From CAYSYM01 sp964435115 (GTDB taxonomy: Bacteria; Chloroflexota; UBA6077; CF-72), in NCBI GenBank assembly GCA_964435115.1, contig CAYSYM010000034.1, positions 1 to 41,283 of the forward strand: a stretch of 41,283 nucleotides of DNA, written 5' to 3'. Shown one piece after another: positions 1-8,664 of this stretch; the first letter of the stretch is position 1; each line of letters begins with the position of its first letter. The notes under the pieces are model-generated. The model made no database searches. It was not told the origin of the DNA and saw only the letters and a program-made list of their open reading frames with translations. A program made the position numbers and the translations under genes.

Positions 1-83
1 GCCCAGGGCCACCAGGCGCGGAGCAGGCGCCGGAGGCCCACGCGGCTGGGCGGCTGGACGACCACGGTGAATGGGAACTGCAT
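1..83 (-). CDS. N-terminus of an unidentified leftward gene (runs off the window)
   Basis: The first 27 codons of a minus-strand frame are visible and then leave the window. The start is ATG at 83-81, preceded by a strong ribosome binding site (GGGAGGT on the minus strand, positions 95-89, 5 nt spacing). The visible residues begin MQFPFTVVVQPPSRVGLRRL and continue with arginines and tryptophans. A basic stretch followed by hydrophobic residues would suit the cytoplasmic start of a membrane protein, but the family cannot be named. An 11-bp phased repeat array (139-193) sits about 55 bp upstream and may be its control region. The call rests on the ribosome binding site plus open frame, not on homology. 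Confidence 0.5.
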   Translation of the reverse strand, partial: MQFPFTVVVQPPSRVGLRRLLRAWWPW

Positions 84-653
84 CGGCGACCTCCCGTGCT
101 GGGGCGATTCCGTTCGCCTCCAGCTTCGCGAGCGCCGATTACTTCCCAGCTACGACGGAATTACTCCAGAGCTAATCCTCAGTTACTTCGCGCCGATTTC
201 GGTGCTTGACCGACGAGCGACGATCGAAGCGTGCCAACACCATTACTTCTGAGTTACATGTGAGGCAGGCGTTGCAGCACGAGGTGCAGGAGATGCTTCG
301 GGGCAGTTCGCGCCTGGGAGGCGCCGGTCGCAGCCGACCGCCCGGCCGACGGTCGGTGCCGGGCTCTCCGGGTTGCGGGAACACCTCGTGGAGCACCACG
401 AGGCGACGGAGCACCGGCGCAAACGCGCATTGCGGCGACGGCGCCGAGACGACTCACAAGCCCCCAGGAATGTATGGCCCGCCACGGCGACCCTGTATGG
501 GTCGGGCAAGGACCATCGCCGGGCGGTCTTGTGGGTCCGTAGCCGAGGTCGTGCGACCGATGGCGCCCTCCCGACCCGTTGATCGTTTAAATCATTGAGA
601 ATTAGGTGCGGTCGACGAGGCGGAGCGGGCGTGAGCTACTAAGGAGGAAGGCG
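84..653. other. Gene-poor region between a leftward partial gene and usp
   Basis: No convincing gene is seen here. The overlapping short open frames are Arg/Pro-rich in every reading and lack ribosome binding sites. The region holds the ribosome binding site of the leftward gene (89-95), the 11-bp repeat array (139-193), an extra pair of copies (243-260), and an AT-rich patch at 579-606 just upstream of the usp ribosome binding site that is the likeliest place for its promoter. No clear -35/-10 pair could be assigned there. Confidence 0.5.
139..193. repeat. Array of five 11-bp phased direct repeats (TTACTTC-like)
   Basis: Half-sites begin at 139 (TTACTTC), 150 (CTACGAC), 161 (TTACTCC), 172 (CTAATCC) and 183 (TTACTTC), each exactly 11 bp apart. 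The three strong copies are 22 bp apart with weaker copies between them. Two more copies with the same 11-bp step lie at 243 and 254 (TTACTTC, TTACATG). Direct repeats on one DNA-helix turn are how SARP and OmpR/PhoB-type winged-helix regulators bind. A SARP-type domain is encoded nearby at 2038-5841. The link is inferred. Confidence 0.6.
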
Positions 654-1514
654 GTGTTCAGGCAGATCATGACACCCCTCGACGGCTCACCGCCGCCCGA
701 GCGAGCGCTCCCGTACGCCGCCCAGGTCGCCGCCGTGACCGGCGCTTCCGTCCACTTGGTGCGCGTCGTCGAACCCCCGATCGCTGACAGCACCACGGCT
801 GCGCAGCCGGCCGCACCGAACGCGGCCGAGGCGGTCCGGGCGGCGGCGCAGGCGGAAGCGGCCGACTATTTGGACGCCGTGCGCGCACGGCCGGAACTGG
901 GCGGCATCCAGGTCCAAGTGCAGGTACCGGTCAGCAGTCAGCCCGGCGCCGCGGCGGCGACGCTACTCGACTACGAGCGTGGCGCCGGCATCGACCTGGT
1001 GGTCGCCACGACGCACGGTCGGACCGGCCTGGACCGCTTCGCCCTGGGCTCGGTCGCCGCGCGCCTGCTCCGCTCCGGCACCGCTTCGCTGCTCCTGCTG
1101 CGCGCCTTCGGCCAGCCCGTGAGTCTGACCGAGGTGGTGGTCCCGCTCGATGGATCCGTTCCGGCCGAGTGGGCGTTGCGGGTGGTGGACGAGCTGGGCG
1201 GGACGGTCGTGCGCGAAGCGACGCTGCTCGAGGTGATCGCCCGGGAGGAGCGGCCGCAGGCGGAGGGCTACCTGGCCTCGGTCGCGGCGCGGCTGCAGAA
1301 GGCCGGTCTGACGTACCACCCACGGGTGGAGTCGGGCGATCCGGCGCAGGCGATCCTCGACGTGGCGGGCGACACGCGGCTGGTGGTGATGGCGACGCGC
1401 GGGCGGACCGGCCTGACGCGCTGGCCGCTGGGCACCGTGGCCGACCGCGTCGCTCACAGCGGCGCGGTCAGCGTCTGGCTCGTGCGCGCGGAGTGGGAGC
1501 CGAACAGCGGGTGA
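654..1514 (+). CDS. Tandem-domain universal stress protein (UspA family)
   Basis: This encodes a 286-aa cytoplasmic protein with two UspA (Usp) domains in tandem, about residues 1-145 and 150-286. Each half starts with a strand ending in a conserved Asp (TPLDGS, VPLDGS) and ends with the ATP-binding loop G-2x-G-9x-G(S/T), seen as HGRTGLDRFALGSVA in the first half and RGRTGLTRWPLGTVA in the second. Both halves therefore look ATP-binding. UspA proteins are stress-survival proteins and the specific client is unknown. The GTG start at 654 is chosen because AAGGAGG sits at 641-647; a longer frame from 606 has no such site. The gene is monocistronic and converges on the Tad operon, with about 100 bp between them and no clear terminator. 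Confidence 0.93.
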   Translation: MFRQIMTPLDGSPPPERALPYAAQVAAVTGASVHLVRVVEPPIADSTTAAQPAAPNAAEAVRAAAQAEAADYLDAVRARPELGGIQVQVQVPVSSQPGAAAATLLDYERGAGIDLVVATTHGRTGLDRFALGSVAARLLRSGTASLLLLRAFGQPVSLTEVVVPLDGSVPAEWALRVVDELGGTVVREATLLEVIAREERPQAEGYLASVAARLQKAGLTYHPRVESGDPAQAILDVAGDTRLVVMATRGRTGLTRWPLGTVADRVAHSGAVSVWLVRAEWEPNSG

Positions 1515-1618
1515 CGTTCGCGCATGGCCGCAGGTCGAGCCTCATGGGCGCGCTGTCCAGGTCCTGCCCGTGGCGTGAGCAACGGCCGCCGGGAGCCCGC
1601 CTTCCGTAGATCGACCGG

Positions 1619-2041
1619 CTACGGCATGAGGAGCGCGAGGACAGCCCCGAGCGCGAGGGCCGGTACGTAGGGGAATGTCCGCTGCCCGCGTCGCCAGGCT
1701 ATGAGGGCGAGAGCGGCACCGGCGAGCGCGGCCCACCAGGCCGTCCAGAGCGCGAACTGCCATCCCTGCCAGACACCGATGGCGCCGAGCAGGAGCGCAT
1801 CGGCCGGGCCGAACCCGCCGCGCCAGACCAGCGGCGCCAGGAGCAGCCCGCCGACCGTGAGACCGAGCAGGCTCAGCCGCAGCGCGTCCCACCCGGACAC
1901 GGCCGCGACGAGCAGGCCGCCGACGATTCCCCCGAAGGTGACCCAGGCGGGTACCTGCCGCCGGCGCAGATCGGTGGTCGCGGCGATGGCCAGCAGAACG
2001 AGCACCACAGGTGTCGCCAGCGCTCCCCAGGCCACAATCAT
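1619..2041 (-). CDS. tadV: Prepilin peptidase, A24 family, short TadV/CpaA type
   Basis: This is a 140-aa polytopic inner-membrane aspartic peptidase of the A24 (CpaA/TadV) family, expected to cleave the leader peptides of the Flp pilin and TadE-like pseudopilins of this operon. The two family aspartates are visible: D24 in TTDLRRRQVP after the first membrane segment, and D81 in GGFGPADALLLG, which stands in for the usual GxGD-K-L loop. It lacks the N-terminal methylase domain of PilD, as is normal for Tad enzymes. Its ATG overlaps the stop of the upstream regulator gene (ATGA at 2041-2038), so it is translationally coupled and is the last gene of the pilus operon. The family call is firm; activity is inferred. 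Confidence 0.85.
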   Translation of the reverse strand: MIVAWGALATPVVLVLLAIAATTDLRRRQVPAWVTFGGIVGGLLVAAVSGWDALRLSLLGLTVGGLLLAPLVWRGGFGPADALLLGAIGVWQGWQFALWTAWWAALAGAALALIAWRRGQRTFPYVPALALGAVLALLMP

Positions 2042-5000
2042 CCCTTGCCGTCCCGCTGATTCTCGTCGCCCGCGCCGGCCAAGGCCCGCGCCTCCAACTC
2101 CGCGCGAATCCGATTGAACAGCTCGACCGTCTCCGGCTCCGGCTGGTACTGCTCCGGGTCGTCATTGGGGTCACTGGGATCGGCGTAGGCCTCCCGCAGC
2201 GCCTGTCGGAGATGGCGATCCTCGCGGATGAGCGAGCTGAGGTCGCCGAGTCGCTGATAGCAGCGATAGAGTTCGCGCGCGACGTCCTCGAGCGTCGGCT
2301 CGGCCTTGAGCAGGTTCTTGTAGAGCGGGACGGCCAGGGCCGGCTGCCCCTCCTGGAGATACAGGCGTGCCAGCCGCTGCGTCGCCCGACAGTACTCCTC
2401 TCGGTAGCGGTCGCGAGGAGAGATCCCGCTCTCGCCCCGCTCGTCGATCCAGTCGTAGAACCGGGTGCTGCGCCCGGAGAGGAGGTCTCCGTGGTACAGG
2501 GTGCGAGCCTGCTCGAGCGCCAGCTTCGCCTCATCGGAGGGGAGCTTCGTCGCGCTGCGGCAGAGTGCGAGGAACTCCGCGGCATCCGACCAGACCAGGG
2601 TCGGGTCGAGCCGGCAGGTGCCGTCCCGCTCGCAGCGCACCACGTCGGCGGTGAGCCCGGTCACCTGGCGCGCGAGGAGTCCGCGCAGCCGCGCCATCGC
2701 CACCCGCATGCGGTTGGCGGCACGCTCCTCGTCGATGTCCGGCCAGACGGCTGTGAGCAGCTTCTCCTTGGACGCGGCCATGCCCGGTTGACAGGCCAGG
2801 AAGGCGAGGACCTCCCAAGCCTTGTATGCGCCGCCCTCCTCGCCGACCGGCTGGATCTCCTGCTCGCCGCTCCGCACCACGAACCCGCCCAGGCAGCGGA
2901 TCTGAAGCAGCGACCCGTTCCCCGGCACCTCCTCGCTCGGCCCGGCCCGCGCCGCCTCGGCGGGCGACGGCGCCACCAGAGCCTGTTCCCTCGGCACCGC
3001 CGCGGCGGCTGGCATGGCGACTATAGGGGCCTCCACGGCATTGACTGACGGCGCGGCGTCGGCGAGTGGCTCGACGTCGACCAGCGCCATGGGATCCGGC
3101 TCGGCATCCGCTGCCTCCCGAGCCACCGGCCGGTCTTCGGGCTTCGCAGCCGCCTCGCGGCCATGCTCGCCTGCGGGCGCCTCGTCGGGCACCGCCGCCG
3201 GCTCATCGTCACAAACCACCTCGGCATCCGGCCCCTCGTCTGCTGCCGACCACTCCAACTGCTGCGCGAGCGCGCCGTTCGCATCGGCATCGACCAGCTC
3301 CTCGTCGCCGCTTGTCGGCGGCTCCTCGTCGGGCGGTGGTGCGCCCGCTCCGGGCTCGTCCAGGTCTGGCGCCGCCCCGGCGGCTGCTCGCCACCGGCCG
3401 CCGTACGCCTCACGCGTCAGCCGGACGAGCTCGTCGAGGCGCTCGGCCGAGACGCGGAACCCGCGCAGCCGCACCGGCTCGCGGCCCTTGACGCGCAGGA
3501 GGAGCTCGCCGCTGCCGAGATCGGCCGCCTCGGGCCTCCCCAGCAGGTGGATGCTCTCGTCGTCGTCCAGCGTCTGCAGGACGAGCCGCGTGGTGAAGTG
3601 CGGCAGCACCTCCTCGCCGAAGGCGCCGGACTCGCTGGTCGCGGCCAGCAGCCGGACGCCGTGGGGCGGGCCGTGCGCCCCGATCAGCTCCAGCGTCGTG
3701 CCGTCGTCCTCCAGGGCGTCCAGCTCGCCAAGCACGAGCACCAGCTCTGGCTGGTCGGGGCTCGGTTGCCAGCCCGGCGCGCCGTCGGCCTCCGTGGACC
3801 GTATGCGGCGGACCAGTTCTGCGCGGAGCCCCGCGAGGACCGCTCGGACCCCCGCGTCGTCCTCCGGGTCGATGGCCTCACCGCATTGGTGCGGCAGGTC
3901 GACGAGCTGCCGCGGCAGCGTCCGCCGGCTGGCGATCATGGACAGGCGCAGCTCGTCCGGCCGGCACCGGGCGGCCAGCGCCGCCACCAGGGTGGTCAGG
4001 ACCACGTCCGTGCCCCCGCCCGGCAAGCCGGCGACGAGGACGTGGCCCAGAGCACGCCAGTTGGCGTAGACCGTCTCGCGGCTCGGCGCCACGCCGACGG
4101 CGAGCAGCGCGAGCGGATCGGCGGGCCGGTCGGCCCCCGGCGTGAGTAATCCAGCAATCTTGAGGCCGGTGAGCCGCCAGACCACATCTCGCTCGGCGGT
4201 CACGGTAGCCTGGGCGGCGCCGCCCAGGCGGGCGGCGAACGGGGTGGCCAGCTCCAGCAGGCGCGGTTGCTCGGCCAGGCTGGCCCGGAGGAGCAGGGTG
4301 ACGGCGTTCCGCCCCTGGTAGGCGAGGGCGACCACGGCGGTGTCGACCGCCTCCTCGGCCAGGAAGCGGCGGGCCTGCTCGGCCACCACCACGGCCGGCT
4401 CCACCTCGCCGCCGTGCAGTCGGTGCGTCAGCACCCGCGCCAATTCCGCCTCGGCGCAGTCGTCGCCCGGCGCCGGCTTTGGCTTGGGCGCAGGCGGGAT
4501 CGGGGGCTCGTCGAGGCTGCGCCGGACCCGCCGGCGCATCAGGAGCGCCGCCCCGCCAGCGAGCGCGGCCGCGGTGAGTCCGGCCGCGCCGTAGACCAGC
4601 GGCGACGGCGCGCCGTCGCCGCCTTGGGCAGCGGGCTCGGGCTCCAACGCCACTGCGGGGGTCGCGTCCGCGGTCGGAGCGGGGGCGGTCGCCGTAGCCG
4701 CCGGGGTGGGACTGGTCGGGACGGAGGTGGGCTCGGCTCGGCCGATGGGCGGCGGGCTGGTGACCGGCGACGGACTGGCGGGCGCAGGCGTCGGCTCCGG
4801 CGGGCTGGTGGACGTGGGACTCGCGGTCGGGCTGGGCGGCGCGGCCGCAGGGGGCGCTGGGGACGGCGCGGGCGGCGCCGGCGCTGCGGGTGGCGGGGCG
4901 CCCGGAGCGGCTTGGGAGCCGGGCAGCCGCAGCCGCAGTCCCGGCCAGATGAGGTCGGGGTCCGCGAACACGCGGCCATCCACCCGTGCCGTCCCGCGGT

Positions 5001-5841
5001 TGAGGTCGAAGAGCTCGGGCCAGCGGGCTTCATCCCCAAGGAGCCGCGCCGCGATGCCGCGCAACGTATCGCCCGGCTCGACGACGTAGTACGTGCAGCC
5101 ATCGGCCTGCTCGACCGCGCGGCTCGGTAGCGGGACCAGTAGCACCCAGCCGGGATTGATGACCCCGGCCTGAGTGAAACGGCGGCCGTCCGGCATCACC
5201 CGCCCGGCGTTGGCGGACACCAATCGCGGGAACTCGTAGCCCGTGCCGTAGAACCGCTCGCTGATCGCCCACAAGGTGTCGCCCGGTTGGACGGTGTACT
5301 CAATCGTCCCCTGCTCCTCGCCGCTCTGCGCGGCGGCCACCTGTGCCGCCGGCGCACCGCCGGGCGACGCCGCGACCACGACCGCCACAGTGGGTTCGAG
5401 GGAGGCGGCCGACACGCTCGCCGGCGAGCGGACAGCGAGGTTGACGACGACGATCGCGACGAGCGCGCCGTCGACGACTCGCCGCACGATCGGCAGCGTG
5501 ACCCGATCGGAGAGGGCACGCAGAGCCCGGACCCAGGCCGCGCCACGAGTGAGCGCGTCGGCGAGCCCGACCAGCAGGCGCAGCACGAGCGAGGCGACGA
5601 TCCAGAGCCAGACGAGCCAGGCTGCTGACGTCAGGACGTACGCCACGACCTCCGGGGGTAGGTACGAGCCACGCAGGGTGGCGGAGATCACGTCCCAGCT
5701 GGGCAGGCGCTCCGGCAGGTGGGGAGGGCCGGCGACCCGATACAGGACCAGGGCGCAGGCCGCCAGGCCGACCAGCAGCCAGGCGAGGCCGAGCCAGGCC
5801 TGCCGGTGCTCCCTCTCCTCGATGCGGCTAATCGCTGCCAT
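2038..5841 (-). CDS. Membrane-spanning LysM / FtsK-like / SARP (BTAD) regulator
   Basis: This 1267-aa protein combines unusual parts. Hydrophobic segments lie near residues 14-35, 63-92 and 121-137. Two LysM domains follow at about 180-240 and 250-308, with YTVQPGDTLWAIS and YVVEPGDTLRGIA. A Pro/Ser/Thr-rich linker (310-400) and a fourth membrane segment (413-435) lead into the cytoplasmic part. Residues about 590-800 resemble an FtsK/HerA-type motor domain (NWRALGHVLVAGLPGGG, VLVLGELDAL, ATSESGAFG, LGSGELLL), but the Walker A lysine is missing (GLPGGGTD). After an acidic linker comes a SARP winged helix (about 978-1060, IRCLGGFVVRSG) and a BTAD helical domain (about 1080-1230). Predicted topology puts LysM outside and the DNA-binding domain inside. 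The likely role is sensing the cell wall or pilus state and regulating transcription (inferred). It starts 22 bp after the upstream gene and overlaps tadV. Confidence 0.82.
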   Translation of the reverse strand: MAAISRIEEREHRQAWLGLAWLLVGLAACALVLYRVAGPPHLPERLPSWDVISATLRGSYLPPEVVAYVLTSAAWLVWLWIVASLVLRLLVGLADALTRGAAWVRALRALSDRVTLPIVRRVVDGALVAIVVVNLAVRSPASVSAASLEPTVAVVVAASPGGAPAAQVAAAQSGEEQGTIEYTVQPGDTLWAISERFYGTGYEFPRLVSANAGRVMPDGRRFTQAGVINPGWVLLVPLPSRAVEQADGCTYYVVEPGDTLRGIAARLLGDEARWPELFDLNRGTARVDGRVFADPDLIWPGLRLRLPGSQAAPGAPPPAAPAPPAPSPAPPAAAPPSPTASPTSTSPPEPTPAPASPSPVTSPPPIGRAEPTSVPTSPTPAATATAPAPTADATPAVALEPEPAAQGGDGAPSPLVYGAAGLTAAALAGGAALLMRRRVRRSLDEPPIPPAPKPKPAPGDDCAEAELARVLTHRLHGGEVEPAVVVAEQARRFLAEEAVDTAVVALAYQGRNAVTLLLRASLAEQPRLLELATPFAARLGGAAQATVTAERDVVWRLTGLKIAGLLTPGADRPADPLALLAVGVAPSRETVYANWRALGHVLVAGLPGGGTDVVLTTLVAALAARCRPDELRLSMIASRRTLPRQLVDLPHQCGEAIDPEDDAGVRAVLAGLRAELVRRIRSTEADGAPGWQPSPDQPELVLVLGELDALEDDGTTLELIGAHGPPHGVRLLAATSESGAFGEEVLPHFTTRLVLQTLDDDESIHLLGRPEAADLGSGELLLRVKGREPVRLRGFRVSAERLDELVRLTREAYGGRWRAAAGAAPDLDEPGAGAPPPDEEPPTSGDEELVDADANGALAQQLEWSAADEGPDAEVVCDDEPAAVPDEAPAGEHGREAAAKPEDRPVAREAADAEPDPMALVDVEPLADAAPSVNAVEAPIVAMPAAAAVPREQALVAPSPAEAARAGPSEEVPGNGSLLQIRCLGGFVVRSGEQEIQPVGEEGGAYKAWEVLAFLACQPGMAASKEKLLTAVWPDIDEERAANRMRVAMARLRGLLARQVTGLTADVVRCERDGTCRLDPTLVWSDAAEFLALCRSATKLPSDEAKLALEQARTLYHGDLLSGRSTRFYDWIDERGESGISPRDRYREEYCRATQRLARLYLQEGQPALAVPLYKNLLKAEPTLEDVARELYRCYQRLGDLSSLIREDRHLRQALREAYADPSDPNDDPEQYQPEPETVELFNRIRAELEARALAGAGDENQRDGKG

Positions 5842-5863
5842 GCGTCCGCTCCCCTCGCCTCGC

Positions 5864-7030
5864 TCAGCGACCTGTCAGGACGGGCTGGACCTCCTGGACG
5901 CGGTAGCCCGCCTCGTAAGTCCGCCGGATCGGCGGCAGCGGCTGCGGCGGCCCGCCGTTGACGCGGTATTCGGCGGCGTACTCGACGGTCAGCCGCACGG
6001 GGAAGCCGCCCGGGAACCGGAGCGAGGAGTACTCGTAGGTGTGCTGGATGTCCGACGCTTGCGGGTAGGGCTTGCCCAGCGACCGCGTCACCAGGCTTGC
6101 CCCGTCGCCGAAGCTCCACTCGTACCTGGCCGCCCACACGCGCACATCCACGGTGATCGAGCTCCCGCGCCGACGGGCATCATCGGCCGGGACCAGCTCC
6201 ACCGGTACCTCGGCGCCCACTGCCGGCGGGATGTCTACCGTGCGCGAGGTGCCGAATGGTTGGCCGTCATAGCCCTCGACCCAGAACCAGCCGGGCAGCG
6301 CCACTAGGCCGAGCGACGGGTTCATGCGGATCTGGATATCCGGCAGCGGCACGTGCGAGAGCGCGTCTAGCGCAACCTCCCGTGGGTCGATGGTGATCCC
6401 GCCGCCAGCTGGGACCGCGACTGGTGGCGGGGCGCCGGCCGGGGGCGCCCCGAACCGGATGCTGTTGGGATTCGTACCGCGAGGGATCCAGACGAGGCCG
6501 CCGAACTGCCCATCGGTGTACACCAGGTAGGGGTCCTCGTTCGGGTGCTGCTGGAGCTGTGTGACCCACGAGTCCCGGGTTGCCGAGCTGATCATGGGTG
6601 GCGTGAGATCGATCTGGCGGCCATCGGCGTCTTGATGGTGGATGCCCGTCGGATCGGTCCAGGTGCGCTCGCGCGAGGCCGTGCTCGCTGTGGCCCCAGA
6701 GGAGCCGCCAGATGTTGCCGGAGCGCCACTCACACTGGAACTCCCTGCCACCACTGGGCGGGCACCGATGCTGGGCCGCGCCGAGCCGGGCGAGGTTGCT
6801 GCCTGCTGGACGCCCGGCGCCGTTTGCCGCACCTCAATCTGCACGTAGACCCCATCCGGGCGGCTCTCCACCGTGGTCCGGATCGTGGTCCGCAGTTCAT
6901 TCTCGTGAGGCTTGGGCCGTCCAGGGTCCGGCGGGTCGTCGGCCCACGTAGGTGTTGGCGTGAGCAGCGATATCCCGAGCGCGACCGTTGTTAACAGGAC
7001 CCCAAGTTTGCTAATCGTGTCGCGCGCCAT
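5864..7030 (-). CDS. Secreted PKD-like protein of the Tad locus
   Basis: This is a 388-aa exported protein. Residues 1-30 form a typical signal peptide (charged start, hydrophobic core, then TPTWADD). The middle is low-complexity Ala/Ser/Gly. The C-terminal third contains YEWSFGDGASLV and a following HTYEYSS...VRLTVEY pattern, which is the PKD/beta-sandwich signature of extracellular adhesion and surface proteins. No enzyme motif is seen. Its start overlaps the upstream gene by 20 bp and it lies immediately before the LysM-SARP regulator. It is therefore probably a surface or periplasmic accessory of the pilus. The exact role is unknown; the PKD call is by pattern. Confidence 0.65.
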   Translation of the reverse strand: MARDTISKLGVLLTTVALGISLLTPTPTWADDPPDPGRPKPHENELRTTIRTTVESRPDGVYVQIEVRQTAPGVQQAATSPGSARPSIGARPVVAGSSSVSGAPATSGGSSGATASTASRERTWTDPTGIHHQDADGRQIDLTPPMISSATRDSWVTQLQQHPNEDPYLVYTDGQFGGLVWIPRGTNPNSIRFGAPPAGAPPPVAVPAGGGITIDPREVALDALSHVPLPDIQIRMNPSLGLVALPGWFWVEGYDGQPFGTSRTVDIPPAVGAEVPVELVPADDARRRGSSITVDVRVWAARYEWSFGDGASLVTRSLGKPYPQASDIQHTYEYSSLRFPGGFPVRLTVEYAAEYRVNGGPPQPLPPIRRTYEAGYRVQEVQPVLTGR

Positions 7031-7709
7031 CGACGACCTTCCAGTTGCCGTTGATCTTTCTCATCTCAAACGAGATCTTTTCCGTGGCCGGCGGTTCCTT
7101 GGTCGGGAGTTCTTGCTTCGTGACGGGATCCACGAAGATGCTGCGGTTCAGATACTCGTCGTAGATGACGGCGTGATCGGCCGAGACCTGAACGAAGGCG
7201 ATCCGATGCTGGGCCTCAAGCTTGGCCGCCCTACCCTGGGCCTTCAGGTCGCGGATCTGCTGCTCCTGCCTGGCGAGCTCCGTTCCCGACATCACCTCAC
7301 TCAAACGTGAGGTGTCGAGATTCAGATAAGCTTGTGTCAGAACGTCCCAGTATCGGAGATAGGCCTCTTCGATCTCCCGCTCCAAGGGCGAACTCGCCAC
7401 CGGGAGCCCCGTCGGAGAGGCCGCGACCGTTGGCGCGGCGGCCGCAGGCGCTGCCGGCGTGGCTGCGGCGGGAACCGTGGGGGACGGCGCCGCTGCGGGC
7501 GGGGTCGCGGCTTGCGCCAGTGCGGGCGTGGTGGCCGTCGGCTCGATGCCGACGCGCGGCCGGAGCTGCCGGTCGAGCAGGAACGCGGCGGTCAGCACGA
7601 CGAGCACCACCGCGAGTAGCACCAACCCAACCGCCCAGTAGGGACGCCGAGGCTCCGTGCTCACATCCGCACCTGCCTGTGTCTCTCCCAGGGTCTCATC
7701 AGGACTCAT
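7011..7709 (-). CDS. Membrane-anchored IMS/NTF2-like protein
   Basis: This 232-aa protein has a short cytoplasmic N-terminus, one membrane segment (about residues 26-46), an Ala/Pro/Thr-rich stalk and a C-terminal globular domain. The ending, FEMRKINGNWKVVDGARHD, together with EAYLRYWDVLTQAYLNLD, matches the NTF2-like/IMS fold seen in ARC6-type and other cell-surface proteins (recognised by pattern). The ATG at 7709 is preferred over a GTG two codons earlier because GAGGAGG lies 5 nt upstream of it. It sits between the TadG-like gene and the PKD-like gene and overlaps the latter by 20 bp. A structural or assembly role outside the membrane is likely but unproven. Confidence 0.65.
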   Translation of the reverse strand: MSPDETLGETQAGADVSTEPRRPYWAVGLVLLAVVLVVLTAAFLLDRQLRPRVGIEPTATTPALAQAATPPAAAPSPTVPAAATPAAPAAAAPTVAASPTGLPVASSPLEREIEEAYLRYWDVLTQAYLNLDTSRLSEVMSGTELARQEQQIRDLKAQGRAAKLEAQHRIAFVQVSADHAVIYDEYLNRSIFVDPVTKQELPTKEPPATEKISFEMRKINGNWKVVDGARHD

Positions 7710-7726
7710 GCGCACCTCCTCTTGCC

Positions 7727-8197
7727 CTACCGGTTCGGCCGGTCGATGCCGTAGCGCACCTCGGCTGGGGCCGTGGCGCTCACCCGCACGCTCGTGATCC
7801 CGGCCAGGCGCAGGAAACTCGTCGGCACCTCGCGGCTGGCCTGGACCACCACCCGCTGCGGCTCGACGGCGATCGTCGCCGCCAGGCCCCGACCCTGGCT
7901 GGCCGCGTACTCGGCCGCGACCTGGCGGGCGGCGGCCTGATCGAGCACGACGGTCGCGCCCGAGCTCGCGCGGTAGGCCTGCTGGTCGACCTGCATCGCT
8001 CCGGCCCGCGCCGCCGAGTCGGCCACGTTCTGCAGCTCGCGCCGGGCGTCGAAGACGATGCCCGCGTCGACGGCCAGCCCCACGACCGACAGGAAGAGCG
8101 GCAACATCACCGCCGCCCAGACGATCGCCTGGCCGTCCTGCGCGCTCCGCGACCTACGCCCCAATCTGGAACACCAACGCAGCAGCCGCCCGCTCAC
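7727..8197 (-). CDS. TadG-like pilus assembly protein
   Basis: This 156-aa protein has the TadE/TadG N-terminal membrane anchor: DGQAIVWAAVMLPLFLSVVG followed by LAVDAGIVFDARRELQNVADSAARAGA, the hallmark of the Flp-pilus-associated TadG-like domain. The remainder is a short extracytoplasmic domain, so it is far smaller than full TadG proteins that carry a von Willebrand A domain. Translation starts at GTG 8197, overlapping the stop of the upstream tadE-like gene (GTGA), so the two are translationally coupled. It probably acts as a minor pseudopilin or periplasmic component of the Tad secretion machine. Confidence 0.8.
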   Translation of the reverse strand: MSGRLLRWCSRLGRRSRSAQDGQAIVWAAVMLPLFLSVVGLAVDAGIVFDARRELQNVADSAARAGAMQVDQQAYRASSGATVVLDQAAARQVAAEYAASQGRGLAATIAVEPQRVVVQASREVPTSFLRLAGITSVRVSATAPAEVRYGIDRPNR

Positions 8198-8664
8198 GGC
8201 TGACCTCCTGCCGGCCGACGGCTGCGGTAGAGATCGGTCCGCTCCAGGTGGTCACTCGCCAGTGACACGCGCGCCCACCCGAGGAGCGGCAGGTCGTCCA
8301 GGCCCACCTCGTAGCGGGCCGCGGCCCGGACCTGGCCACCCCGGGCCAGGCCGCCGGGGTCGACGGCGAGCTGGAGCGAGCCGTTCGTCAGGCGGTAGCC
8401 GCCGGCCACCTCCTGGCCTCGCGCGAGGCCGTGGGCCACAGCCTCGGCCGGGCTATTGGCCGTTGCGGCGGCGCGGGCCGCCTCGCGGGCCACCGCGCTC
8501 ACGCCCATCTGCGCCTGCGTGACCCGGCCGACGCCGACCACGCCGAAGGCGAGCACCAGGAGCAACGGCACGACCAGGGCCGTCTCGACCAGGGCGCTGC
8601 CGTTATGCCCGGCGTGCCACCCACGAGTGACGTATTGCCGCCAGCTAGCTCCCCGGCCCGACAC
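8194..8664 (-). CDS. TadE-like pseudopilin (second copy)
   Basis: This 156-aa protein has a basic cytoplasmic N-terminus, then GSALVETALVVPLLLVLAFG and GVGRVTQAQMGVSAVAREAARAAAT. This is the TadE pattern of a Glu five residues into a hydrophobic helix, followed by an Arg/Ala-rich amphipathic helix. TadE pseudopilins are processed by the A24 peptidase and assist Flp pilus assembly. The gene overlaps the first tadE-like gene by 20 bp and is coupled to the TadG-like gene downstream. The GTG start at 8664 is the annotated one, but a GTG at 8631 (residue 12) is also possible. Confidence 0.83.
   Translation of the reverse strand: MSGRGASWRQYVTRGWHAGHNGSALVETALVVPLLLVLAFGVVGVGRVTQAQMGVSAVAREAARAAATANSPAEAVAHGLARGQEVAGGYRLTNGSLQLAVDPGGLARGGQVRAAARYEVGLDDLPLLGWARVSLASDHLERTDLYRSRRPAGGQP

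Noticed and set aside
206..598. Possible 130-codon gene upstream of usp
   Set aside because: Arg/Gly/Pro-rich product, no ribosome binding site, and it runs through the repeat copies at 243-260. No support beyond an open frame.
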